From assembly GCA_033558025.1 (NCBI GenBank), contig JAUCEF010000005.1, positions 6,076,001-6,140,000 on the forward strand: a stretch of DNA of 64,000 bases, in the 5' to 3' direction. The DNA is from Phytophthora sp. 'mugwort'. Lineage: Eukaryota > Oomycota > Peronosporomycetes > Peronosporales > Peronosporaceae. How positions within the stretch are numbered: position 1 is the first letter of the stretch; each line of letters opens with the position of its first letter. The notes beneath the pieces are model-generated. The model ran no database searches. It was given only the letters and a program-made list of their open reading frames with translations, and was not told the origin of the DNA. Below, one piece after another: positions 54,399 through 64,000 of this stretch. The translations under genes were made by a program, and so were the position numbers.

Positions 54399-55917
54399 TT
54401 ATACACATTCCCATACGTTGATGATTTTGTCAATGCCACCCGAAATAATCAGCGGAAGACTCGGGTGGACGTCCAGACAAGTCACGAAGTGACTGTGAGC
54501 TTCATCGAGGGTCCGCACGCAACGACCAGTCTGCAGCGCACATTGACAGATAAAATGGTCAGCTCACAACGATAAAACACGAGGACAGCTTGAGTCAGTC
54601 TTACCTCAATGTCAAAGACGCGGATGGTCTTGTCTTCGCCGGCGCTTAATGCGTATTTGCCGCTAGGATGGAAGTGGACCTCGCGCACCCAGTTCTCGTG
54701 GCTCGCGAAGAGCATAAGCTGCATACCGCTAAAGGCTTCCCACAGACGCACTGTGCGGTCACGGGATCCCGAGAGAAGAAACTTCATGCGGCGGACTGGA
54801 GGCACACTGGCGACAGCAACTGCACCAGTAGGCTCTCCTGCCGTGCTGCTGGTCATGTCATGGTTGTTCGACTCTGGCGAGGCGCTTCCGTTGGTTGGAG
54901 TGAGCGCACCTGTAGCTGCGAGCTTCTTGGCGTGAGTCTTCTCAATCACCTGTTCCTGTCCTGTTCTGGCAAACACGACGCTCTCCACGACGTGTTCATG
55001 CTCGCGGATGGATTGCAATATGCGCATGTGCTGCAGATCCCAGAACAGAATCGATCGGTCGTTGCCACAAGAAGCCAAATACAATCCGTCGTCGCTGACC
55101 GCCACGTCGCGCACCCAGTCGGTATGTCCCGCATTCAGCGTGTTGACACAGTAGCCCGTGGACAGCTCCCACACCTTGATGGTGTTATCTCGCGAGCATG
55201 AGTACAGTCGGTCGCTCGCGAGGTCGGGGCCAAACACGATACCACAGACGTTGTGGTCGTGTCCGCGCAGGGTCCGAAGACACTCGTAATCGCCGTCGCT
55301 GGAGAAGTCCCAGATCTTGATAGACAGATCCGTGGACGTCGACGCCAGGAGCGATCCGGAGCCGTTGAAGGCCACAGCCTGCACGGGGTTGGTGTGCCCC
55401 TTGAGTGTGCGCTCGTACTCGCCCGTCTCAAAGTCCCAGACCTTGACGGTAGCGTCTTCGCTGCCCGAGACGAGCACACTGAAGACGGGATGGAAGGCGA
55501 CGCAGGTGATAGGCGATCGGTGGCCTGAGAGAGAGAATTTGGCGGGCGCGCGGGGCAAGAACTCTGTGCGCTGGCGGGCGCCCAACACGTCCCTGCGGCT
55601 GAGCACGCCTCCCATCTTGGCGTTCTCCTCGAGCTGCGCTACCTTCGTTTCAAGCTCCATTACCTTGCGCTGCAGGCGTATGACGGAAGTCCACTTCTTC
55701 TCGAGGAGGCCAGCGTGCTTGCCGTCACTGGACTTGGTCACATCTGCCTCCTGCTCGAAGGCTGCGGCCGTGTCGGCGAAGCGCTCGCCCATGCCCACGA
55801 GGTAGTCGAGCATGGCCTGATGACTGCAGAAGAGTGTTTAGGTGCGAGAGGGGAGACATTAAGACTGACAGACTGACGCACGTACAGATCTTGGCGCTGC
55901 TTGTCCGTGAGCACCAT
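54399..55917 (-). CDS. PAFAH1B1: LIS1 / PAFAH1B1 dynein regulator
   Basis: WD40 protein that binds dynein and controls its motor activity. Exons 55917-55886 (32 nt), 55823-54605 and 54530-54399; 460 residues. It begins MVLTDKQRQDLHQAMLDYL (LisH helix), then a coiled coil (RKVMELETKVAQLEENA) and seven WD40 blades: SGHRSPITCVAFHP, KGHTNPVQAVAFNG, RGHDHNVCGIVFGP, AGHTDWVRDVAVSD, REHEHVVESVVFAR, a long 45-residue Ser/Thr insert in the fifth blade region, then LFASHENWVREVHFHP and the last blade SHFVTCLDVHPSLPLIISGG ending VWECV. The final blade is the short exon 3. Human LIS1 has 410 residues; the extra length is mostly the insert. Confidence 0.93.
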
Positions 55918-57242
55918 AGCGCGGAGGGAGGCTGGTCTAAATGTACCGTAACACTGCTTTCAAGACAGAAAAAGAGGCGGCACTCGAACGAGGGGGGCAT
56001 GCAACTCAACAGAGTGACATAAATCGTTTCTCAGCGGAGGCAACTTCATCACTTAATGCAAGGGCTTAAAGTGCGGTCGAATGCGACACCCGCAAGCGTG
56101 GCGTGTAGTGTGCTAATTGTGAGGAACGCCAAATACGGAAAATAGTAAGAGCTCGGTCCATGAAAGGTAGCAGCCTGCTTTTAAGCAGCAACAGAGCAGC
56201 TAAGCGCCTAGTGTCATCACTGCGGTAGGGTAGATGCTGGCACAGCGTTGCATTCGAAAATATTTTCGTGTGGATATGAAGGATCAACCGAAAAAAAGGT
56301 TCTTTTGGCGACCAAAATGCATTTCACGATAGCGTTGATCGTCTAGCGCTCTATTCTCTGCTCTCTGCAATGGATTTAGCGGTGGAAACGCCTGCCTCGA
56401 TTTCGACGATGCAACCGCTTCCAGGCTATGAATTTCGTGATGAAAGCCCAACCATTACCAGCCATCACAGCGAGTTCTTTCGGGACTGACGACTGGCGAC
56501 ATCTGCCTGGAGCTCGTGGCTTGAGTTCACGAGCTTTTCGCGGCAGTTCTACAACGCCGAGAGCTTGCACCGCAGATTGCGACGGCGAACCTGCTGCCAG
56601 AACGATATCATCTGCTTGATCAGAGAGATCCGGACGCCTAGTGTCGACAATGTCGACAATGGCGTCTCGATGTAAAAAAAACTTTGGCTGCGTTGCGCCA
56701 CAGCGGCCTACGAACTCGCATGCGGTATGTCCATCGGATTCCAGGCAATCGCGAGCGCGGTGGCTTTTGCTCTGGAAAGTCAGATGTGACTGTGCTGTTT
56801 GCTCTCGGAATTTGGGTCCTTCCTTCGTCTTAAGTCAAGACTCTTGACTCTTGACGGACAAGACGAGCATGCCATGCGCCACAGTTGTTCAACGACTGTT
56901 TGTGGAGGAGACAGTTCCCAATCGGGCGCGTCCTATGTCGTCCTATAATCGATAACAGTGGAGCCGCGCTTTTGTTGTTCGTACAGCTGGCGCTGCAGAA
57001 ACGATGAGAGATCTGAAAAGCACTTGCCCTCAGTATATCGCGAGCCTGTCACTGCCGTTTTCTGAGTTGTGGGGATGAAAGTGCATTGGTGCCCTGGTAT
57101 CCAGTCGCAGCATGTTGTCATCTGGCGCTCGCGTTCCCTTGTGGTGTTGGGCGATTAACTCCTTTCTGTGTCTGGAGCGCGGATGGCAGCCTCATTCACC
57201 AACTTTCCTGCTGCCTGCACAACCTTCACAGCTTCAGCAAGA
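55918..57242. other. 1.3-kb gap with a degenerate open-frame region
   Basis: No gene is confidently seen. At 56370-56640 a plus-strand frame MDLAVETPASISTMQPL...EFFRD (stop) RLATSAWSSWLEFTSFSR...IICLIREIRTPS is interrupted by one stop and looks like a decayed protein of unknown family. The 3' part near 57168 contains the upstream frame of the thaumatin-like gene. Confidence 0.3.
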
Positions 57243-58154
57243 ATGGTCCGTCTTACTGCTTTTGTCGGCACCTCCGCTGCAGTGCTCGCCTCCGCCAACG
57301 CCTTCACGGTGACCGTCACCAACGAGTGCTCGGGCGACATTGACCTGTACACGCGCCTCGCCAGTGTCTACACGGACGAGAGTGAGACCATCGCCTCGGG
57401 CGCCTCCATCGACAAGACCATCGAAAAGGGCTACGAGGGTCATTTCCGCAACGGCTCGAACGACGCTGCCACGCTAATTGAGTTTGCCACCAAGGGCGAC
57501 CTCGATCTGGCCTGGTACGACATCGGCATCATTCCACCGCGTCTCGAACCTGGTCATGAGTACTGCTCGACGCTGCAGGAGTGCAAGGAGCACTCAGAAT
57601 GTGGCATTGGCTTTAACACCCCTGTGCAGGTAACCCCCACGTCCAACACGGGCAAGGACACCTGCGAGCAAATCGAGTGCTTGACTGACGGCTGCGAGGA
57701 TGCCTACAATTTCCCCAAGGACGACGGCAAGACCCACTCATGCGCCTTCGGCACGGACTTCATCGTGACCTTCTGTCCGTCGGGTGACGCGCAGCAGACA
57801 ACGACGGGTTCGGCGTCTACCACACAGGATGCCGCCCAACAGGATACCGATTCAGCCTCGACCACTCAGGATGCAGCCCAGCAGGAGACCGCCTCAGTCT
57901 CGACCACGCAGGAGGAGACCCCAGCACCCGAGACGACCGCACTCACTGCCACGGAGCCCTCGGCCACGGATTCCCCTGTGCAGGAGCCGTCTGCCACCTC
58001 GGACAGCGGTGCCGGTCAGGTTCATACCCAGGATGACAACATGAACGGTGAGTCGATGACCACTGCCCCAGAGGTGACCCAGTCAGAGACTCCCTCCCCG
58101 GTGGTGACCCCCGCGTCCACCCCGGCCGCAACCAAGTCCAAGTACTGCGTGTAA
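57243..58154 (+). CDS. Secreted thaumatin-like protein with Ser/Thr-rich tail
   Basis: 303 residues from the ATG at 57243 (an in-frame GTG/ATG region 25 codons upstream is unlikely). Signal peptide MVRLTAFVGTSAAVLASANA, then the thaumatin-like fold: FTVTVTNECSGDIDLY, DLAWYDIGIIPPRL, an eight-cysteine region (CSTLQECKEHSECGIGF), CEDAYNFPKDD, CAFGTDFIVTFCPSG, matching C.dAY.fP.DD and ..vtFCP. The mature domain is short (about 170 residues), the size of small thaumatin-like proteins. The C-terminal 120 residues contain three near repeats (TTQDAAQQDTDSAS, TTQDAAQQETASVS, TTQEE) and a Ser/Thr/Pro/Glu stretch ending KSKYCV, likely O-glycosylated. Probably apoplastic; role unknown. Confidence 0.72.
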   Translation: MVRLTAFVGTSAAVLASANAFTVTVTNECSGDIDLYTRLASVYTDESETIASGASIDKTIEKGYEGHFRNGSNDAATLIEFATKGDLDLAWYDIGIIPPRLEPGHEYCSTLQECKEHSECGIGFNTPVQVTPTSNTGKDTCEQIECLTDGCEDAYNFPKDDGKTHSCAFGTDFIVTFCPSGDAQQTTTGSASTTQDAAQQDTDSASTTQDAAQQETASVSTTQEETPAPETTALTATEPSATDSPVQEPSATSDSGAGQVHTQDDNMNGESMTTAPEVTQSETPSPVVTPASTPAATKSKYCV

Positions 58155-58342
58155 GCCACCACGTCCGCCGTCGACCCCCAGCCGGTCAAACAATTTTCAC
58201 TTGTCTTTAGGCTATTGCGTGTAGATGAAACTTAGAAATTCACCACACTACTCGTGTACACTATCTCTCATTCCCTTCGTTAGTCTTGCCGCGCACTTCT
58301 TGTCAAAATCTATACAGTGAACTATGGTGACCTCTGCTTGAG

Positions 58343-58359
58343 CTTCACTTTTCAATTGG
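58343..58359 (+). promoter_or_regulatory. Oomycete Inr/FPR-like core promoter
   Basis: CTTCACTTTTCAATTGG, 17 bp before the isochorismatase ATG, fits the composite element (Inr TCANTY plus CAWTT flanking region). Confidence 0.55.
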
Positions 58360-58375
58360 ATACGCAAACGACGAG

Positions 58376-59075
58376 ATGGCAGCTTTAACCACAGCGACCA
58401 AGCGTCTGGGGCGGCTGCTACCGCAGTCCAGCGTGCTCTTTGTATGCGACGTGCAGGAGGTCTTCCGCGGCCTGACGTTCCAGCTGCCCACGGTCATTCA
58501 CGGCACCAACACGATGGTCTGACCGCCCCCTCCCCCTGCACCCTACTCAGTTCTAACCGTCGCTTGTTGTGCCTTTACGTCAGGTATCCGCGGCCAAGCT
58601 ACTGAACCTGCCGGTCGTGGTGACGACCCAGTATGGTTCCCGTCTGGGCAGCACCGTGTCCGAGATCTCAAAGAACTTGGAGGATGCGCAGGACGTCAAG
58701 ATCTTTGACAAAATGAAGTTCTCCATGCTCGTGCCTGAGGTGGAGCATCACCTGGTCTCCAACATGCCACAACGCAAGTCCGTGTTACTTTGCGGTATTG
58801 AGGCGCATGTATGTGTGCTGCAGACGTGCCTCGACCTGCTGGAAAAGGGCTACGACGTGCACGTGGTCTCGGACGCTGTGTCCAGCTCCACGAGCTACAA
58901 CCGCTCCGTGGCTCTAGAGCGCATGCGCCAGTCCGGCGCTTACATTACGTCCGTCGAGTCGGCCATCTTCCAGCTGGCCAATGACGCCAGCAATCCCGAG
59001 TTCAAGAGCATCTCCAAGCTCATCAAGGAGCACCTCAAGGCGGAGAACGGATTCGACGCCGGCTCTCGCATCTAG
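58376..59075 (+). CDS. Isochorismatase-family hydrolase (ISOC1/2-like)
   Basis: Exons 58376-58516 and 58584-59075 give 210 residues; the donor GTCTGA is unusual but the phases and sequence join smoothly. Catalytic triad residues are visible: Asp in LFVCDVQEVF, Lys in FDKMKFSML and Cys in GIEAHVCVLQTCLDLL. NMPQRKSVLLCGIEAHVC and HVVSDAVSSST belong to the ISOC1/ISOC2 branch of cysteine hydrolases. The substrate is unknown for this branch; nicotinamidase- or isochorismate-hydrolase-like activity cannot be assumed. Convergent with EXO1, 139 bp apart. Confidence 0.88.
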
Positions 59076-59214
59076 GATGAGACGCAGAAACGAGCGATGA
59101 CGATAGGACGCGAAGTCAATGCGGTTTGATTGGCTTGATTGCAGGTTATGCATTAACTCAAGACACCACGAAGCGTGTGTATTTGTGTGTGCATTTCGTC
59201 AATCAACATTATCT

Positions 59215-61667
59215 TCACATTTGTTTCTGGAAGAAGTCAAAGAGGGTCTTTTTGCCGCTGCCAGATGCCGACTTGGGCGCGAGTGTTCGAGCTTTCCTAG
59301 CATTGCTGGCGGCAAGTTTCGCTGCTGAGCGTGGCCTCTTTCTAGTCTCGGGCAAACTTTGCGGCAAGACTTTCGTCATGGGTGCTTGGACATCGGGGGA
59401 CATCGAAGCTTGGACGGACTGCGAGTGCTTCGCGATGAGATCCTTCATCGACGTTGCAGTGATCTTAGTCGACTTGACAACTGTTGTTTTACTACTTGAG
59501 AGTATGCGAGCTGAAGGAACGAGTGCTCCAAGAGTGGAGTCGGTCTTACCGAGCAAACCTTCTTTGAGGCGGTTCAGGTCCGTCGTTCGTGTTCGAGTTG
59601 TCGACGTCATTGATTGGGCTCCATTGGCTGTTGATGTGGCCTCTTCATTTCGTACATTAGTTTTGTAGGCATTCCTTAGAACTTGAATCGATGCTTCGCG
59701 TTCCTGCGCCTGCAATCGCTTCTTGTTCTCAATTTGTCGAGCTGTCACTTCTAGTGAAGGACTGCTCGTTTTTCTCTGCGTTACCATGGTGCGAAATCCT
59801 TGCTCGACCTCGAGAGCATCACTTGGTGACTCGAGAGCGCTATGAGGTGCGTCGACTGGTCTTCGTCCAACGTGATCACCGTCCGACTGCCAATTCTGGG
59901 GACTTGGCGGAGTCTCGGACAGACTGCGTAGTGTCCGCGCACACACCTCGCCTTTGTATATTTGCTCGACAATTTCACGTGAGCAGACTTGTCCGAGGAA
60001 GCTCTGCGTCGAGGTGACAAGAGCGTGCAGATCTTCCTCTTGGGCGGGTAACGTTCCGTCTCCTTCATCCTCTGGTGGTGTGATTCCCAGCGATTCCTTC
60101 GCGCGCTGCAGAATATCAGAGAAGCAGTTGTCATGCCTGTCGTTAATGAGGAATTCACAGCTTCGTCTTTTTGAATTGAAGACGATGTGGTGGAAGAAGA
60201 TGGTTTCTGCCTTCAAGAACTGCTGCATGAAGTCACTTGGGACCTTTGTGCCTGAGCTTGCAAGCTTGCTCACCAGCCGCTGAACACGGAAGTGAGCAGG
60301 TGCACCTCGGAAGTTGAAAATGTGCTTTACAGCCGTCTGATATCAACATCACAACACCAGCATCGTCAGTTTAGTGACATATTTTCTACACAACGTTAGT
60401 GGATGCGTACGGCAAATCCGACGTTCGGGAGCGAATCAATGAAGTCACAACCAGCTAGAACGCACACTTGGACAAACATCCGCGTGGCTTCCTTCTCTCC
60501 TGATGTAAGAAAGTGAATTTTCCTCAACAAGGTGCTTGCTGGAGTAGCGTACAGACAGAAAAAGGGAAACTCATTAGTGCATCAATGATGGCACGCTACC
60601 TAGATCACGTACATGAAGCCTTGGCTGAGTTGCGGTGGAGGATGGAGCGCGACACAGCCTAGTATGACGAAAGATGCGTGGTTAACAAGGCGTTCGAGTC
60701 CATCTCCAAGAAAGAACAAAAACCGATCATTGCGCTGACCTGGACGGAACCATTGTCCTCTAGTTTAAGGAGCACGGGAGATGATACATTGGCAGTGATG
60801 CAATACAAAACCACATCCGAGTCTTCCGACACGATACCTGCCGCCAACCCTTCCTTGCACATCCACACCATCTACATATATATGAAATGTATAAAAAGAA
60901 TCAGAGACCAAAGCGTTAGTCAGGACTACGTCAATAGCTACGAGACAAATACCTACCTGTGCATCAGCCTCAAATGGCGCCACCACAAACGGGATCCGTG
61001 CAGCTCGCAGCGCATTCATGACATTGGAAATGATCTTCGGGGTGATCGAGACCGACTGTAGCATTTAACGCTCCACCAGGTCAGCACAAGCAAAACGGGA
61101 TGATATAGTTACACTAGCACACCGACTCACCCTCTGGAAGAACTGGTAGGCTTTGTTGACTTCATCCTGGCGGTCATTTCCTTGCAGTCTCTTGGAGGCA
61201 GCCATGGCTTGCAGTGCGCGCTTGTGATTCTCCTCTTTATAGCTCTGCCGTTTCTCTTGTGTCGAAGACTGCAACAGCAAAGAGCACCCAATCAAGCCAC
61301 TGAGGGCAGAGCTTCCACCAGACAACACAGGCTATCCGTACCTTGAGCGGCAGGCGCTGGCCGTCAAACACGAGGATAACCTTGGCAACACCGCAGCTGC
61401 GCATCATGTCCACTTTGCGCAGCATATAGTGGACATACTTGTCCGTGTCCCTGCCAGTCGAGAGCTCGTAGGCGCAGCCATAACAGCTGCAGTGCGATTG
61501 TAATGATTAGTCGATTGACTCTGTGAAGAACAGTACGGGTCCGATGCAACGTACGCCTTATGCAGCCAAGAGAGCGCGTCAACAACGAACGTCTGGCCGG
61601 AGAACTGCTGCAGGTGCGTCTTGTCCACGGCGTCGCTGAGCTGACGCAAGAAGCCGTCGACGCCCAT
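59215..61667 (-). CDS. EXO1: Exonuclease 1 (EXO1), Rad2/XPG family
   Basis: 5' flap endonuclease/5'-3' exonuclease acting in mismatch repair and double-strand-break resection. Eight exons: 61667-61555, 61486-61342, 61268-61131, 61055-60957, 60871-60740, 60658-60613, 60538-60411 and 60336-59215; phases close to 640 residues. Motifs: MGVDGFLRQL and VDALSWLHKACYGCA (N domain), VILVFDGQRLPLKSS, APFEADAQ (conserved E.D.Q), IVSEDSDVV (SEDSD metal ligands) and VCVLAGCDFIDSLPNVGF (H2TH entry). The C-terminal 370 residues are disordered, with Ser/Thr/Lys-rich segments, and end KKTLFDFFQKQM, a PIP-box-like motif without the leading Gln. Human EXO1 is 846. Confidence 0.9.
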
Positions 61668-61705
61668 TGACGAACCAGACGATATGTATTTTGACCGATG
61701 CGGTG

Positions 61706-61714
61706 TTTTGGCGG
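61706..61714 (+). promoter_or_regulatory. E2F-like element upstream of EXO1
   Basis: TTTTGGCGG, about 40 bp upstream of the EXO1 ATG (on its upstream side), resembles the TTTSSCGC E2F/DP consensus. A weak call from sequence alone. Confidence 0.25.
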
Positions 61715-62069
61715 TAAATGTACCGTCACACCCCTATACAAGATACATTGAGGAGTGATGGTCCTTCAACTTGTCCTCGAAGTTGACAGGGATCTATAAT
61801 GATTGTTTCCACAGTAAACATTGGGCGCCTTGCTGTAGTGTCGAAACAGGCTTCATCTTTAGATATGTGCTTATCGTCGACCCGCAGCCGACTTGTTAGG
61901 AATCGGTCCACGTTTCAGCAGAGCTCCGATGCCGTCGTCATTTCATCGCGAGCACTGGACTCATGTCGTTTTTTGACTTACCTCATGCAAAAGTCCAATT
62001 TGATGACGTTGTAACAGCTTCGAGTTTCAAGTCCAACATTGCCAACGTCTTGCTCTTGCGCACCACGTT
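61715..62069. other. Gap upstream of EXO1
   Basis: About 350 bp; two overlapping frames (61726-61911 minus, 61799-62014 plus) are uncharacterised. Nothing recognised. Confidence 0.3.
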
Positions 62070-62205
62070 TGTGAGGGGGTCAACGGCCCTTGCGAGAGGA
62101 AGTGTGACTTCCGGAGAGTATACAAACTCTAAGTGAACGGCAGTTCACAAGTCCCTGGCCTACACGGATACCAAATTAGGTAGATATAAGACTGAATATA
62201 TTAGG
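62070..62205 (+). repeat. Copia-type LTR fragment, copy 3
   Basis: TGTGAGGGGGTCAACGGCCC...GACTTCCGGAGAGTATACAA... through GACTGAATATATT; matches the first ~140 bp of the LTR at 37008. Confidence 0.65.
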
Positions 62206-62855
62206 GGGAGTCGAACCTACCGAAAACCCGGCTTATTTTTTCTTGGCCAATTTTTGTCACTGATATCCTGGACAAATTGTTGCTTATATCGATGGAGGTG
62301 GCTGACACTAGAAATAAGCAGCTCATTTCACGCAAGGGAAACATCTTTACGTACATTCTGGTAGGACATCAAACGATGAGTCCACTTTCCCTCTGCTACT
62401 GGCCGCTGAATCACTTTGTATTCGCTAGACTACACAAGAGTAGGCTTTAGAAAGTTAAGCGTTTCCAGTACAAGCTTTAATCAATCACGGCTCTTGCGGT
62501 ATGTGCGTTTGCGATATATCGGGCGATAAGAAACCTGGCTTCGAAGACGGCAAGGGGGATGCCGAAAGCTACCTGCTCGAAGGCGAATCTCTCCCGAAAT
62601 GGCTATAAAATTCTCGTCAGCTGGATCGAAGTGGAGGCAAACTTTTCGGCGATTCATGGGTCTTCTGATAGCATCGTTGTTGAGGCAAAAAGAAACTGAG
62701 AAAGAGAAATGCATTTGAGCTGATGGTCAAACATGCTAAAAGCGAAACACAAAACAAGGCTCTACGTGGACTTACTGCACGCAACATGCAGCAGCGCTGG
62801 ATCACCTATATGCGTCGGTTTAGGTCGATGCTGAAAGAAAGCGAGTGAGACCGTC
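62206..62855. other. Gap with no recognised gene
   Basis: 650 bp of mixed composition. A minus-strand frame (62714-62481: ...RRKVCLHFDPADENFIAISG...) may be a decayed protein piece; family unknown. No intact coding unit seen. Confidence 0.25.
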
Positions 62856-63640
62856 TTGGGGATTACGGAGCGAGAGCTGGGGCGCCGGATGTCGATCCCG
62901 GAGAAGCTCGAGCGCATGTGCGCGGAGTTTCAACGGATGAAGGCGCTGTTCGGACAAAGTGCGAATATTACGCCATCATCAACGGTTCAGCTCGGTGCTT
63001 TTTCAATGCGGACTCTCTCGATCCCCACGAAGAGGTGGAGATCGATGAGAATGACTCCTGCACCTCCGAGAACTGTGAAAACCGCATTGATTGTTGGGGT
63101 ACCGACAACCTCATCTTTGTTCCTGCTGCGCAGTCGCAATTGGTATCCGCGTCGCCAATACCAACACAAGCTTCTTCACTAACGCCATCGCCCCCGTGTC
63201 AGCTTCAAAATCTCACGTACTGTCGACGGAAAGTCCTTTATTGGAACAAACATATCAGCGTTTGCAAGCAACCTCGGCCAAGACAGTGAAAATCCCGTCG
63301 CCCGTATTAACATAAAAGCAACGGCCAAAATGGTAACAAGCAAGCCACGCCAAATAAGTCACCCTTTGCGCATGAGACTCGTCTATCGCCCTCGAGCATG
63401 TACGCACATAATGCACAAGCCAAAATGGACTACCTGAAAGAAGCGCAAAAAGAGGAGAAGCGACAATGGATTGAGAAGGTGCAGGCTGATAAGCTGCAGC
63501 AGAGGGCGGCTGAAATTCAGCTTCGCCAGCGTAAGCATGAGGAGCAGCGCGCAGCTCGTAAACATGAGTTTATTTTAGAGCTACTTCGGCAGAACAAGTC
63601 CGTGGAGGAAATCGAAGCGTTTGTGAGCAAGTTTGGCTGA
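62856..63640 (+). pseudogene. Decayed DNA-binding-like (transposon-derived?) gene with coiled-coil C-terminus
   Basis: Three successive plus-strand frames: MGITERELGRRMSIPEKLER...FQRMKALFG (helical, acidic/basic), then, in a shifted frame from about 62948, YYAIINGSARCFFNADSLDP..EEVEIDENDSCTSEN, then 63398-63640 MDYLKEAQKEEKRQWIEKVQ...RQRKHEEQRAARKHEF...SKFG, a charged coiled coil. At least two frameshifts separate them. The layout is like Myb/SANT-type proteins of transposon origin common in oomycetes, but I cannot show the DNA-binding domain itself. Confidence 0.3.
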
Positions 63641-63886
63641 TAAAGAGCTTCGTCTGGGTAGCAGGATATCATAATAACCACGGCACCATATGCCCCGCCC
63701 CTGAACTACGTTCGTATTCTTAAATGCCGGTCATTATGAGTTTTGGATCAACTGTTCCATCGAATCAAACAAGAATGAAGTTTATAGCTTGTTACAGCAC
63801 CACTCCTTCACGCTAGGATAATTGATGCTAGCGTTTTCGCCGTGAGAGCCCGTCGCTATCTCGGATTCCCTGCAAACGTCGGGGCA

Positions 63887-64000
63887 TATGACGGGGCACA
63901 CAACACCTTGCGCCAGGAAGCGGAGCTTTCGGAGAGTATACAAAACTCTCAATGAACGGCAGTTCACTAGTCCCTAGTCTGGGGGACTGTTACCAAAATT
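63887..64000 (+). repeat. Copia-type LTR fragment, copy 4 (cut by window end)
   Basis: TATGACGGGGCACACAACACC...TTTCGGAGAGTATACA... to the window edge; same block as the copies at 36687, 37008 and 62070. Confidence 0.65.

Noticed and set aside
54114..54575. 153-codon plus-strand frame opposite the LIS1 last exon
   Set aside because: Antisense to a conserved WD40 exon and lacks recognisable features.

Overview
The window reads as nuclear DNA of a plant-pathogenic oomycete, most likely Phytophthora or a close relative. The evidence is: short (48-81 bp) GT-AG introns in compact genes; Inr/FPR-like start-site motifs; genes of a flagellated cell; a secreted oomycete-type (AA17-like) LPMO; and decayed chromodomain gypsy, copia-type, pogo-like and Crypton-like elements. 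Species cannot be fixed from the sequence alone.

Layout. 1-30.2 kb is gene-dense: 3' part of STN1 (CST complex), a giant HYDIN (4780 codons, almost all in one 14.3-kb exon), a DUF1279/FAM210-like protein, geranylgeranyltransferase-I beta, a PRMT10-type arginine methyltransferase, a BLOC-1 subunit-4-like coiled coil, a guanylate-binding-protein relative that has lost its GTPase motifs, CCDC180, Pol III subunit RPC8 and a Mn-type CDF transporter. 30.2-35.7 kb holds the LPMO, an Old Yellow Enzyme pseudogene, dynein light chain LC8, a small membrane protein and an SLC44/CTL transporter. 35.7-47.0 kb is a repeat island: a pogo-like deletion derivative, solo LTRs, an LPMO-like relic, a gutted gypsy element with integrase and chromodomain plus a long antisense coiled-coil region, tandem repeats, a perfect 30-bp inverted repeat and a Crypton-like relic. 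47.0-61.7 kb is gene-dense again: BART-domain protein, calpain-like protein with a changed active site, katanin AL2, ribosomal protein eS28, LIS1, a secreted thaumatin-like protein, an isochorismatase-family hydrolase and EXO1. 61.7-64 kb returns to LTR and transposon-like relics.

How the genes fit together. Seven loci belong to microtubule or cilium biology: HYDIN, CCDC180, LC8, the BART protein, KATNAL2, LIS1 and (through vesicle transport) the BLOC-1-like gene. STN1 and EXO1 concern telomere and DNA-end metabolism. Most genes alternate head-to-head and tail-to-tail, with 40-300 bp between them. Exon structures below were read by eye from splice signals, reading-frame phase and family similarity; none was confirmed with transcripts or database searches.
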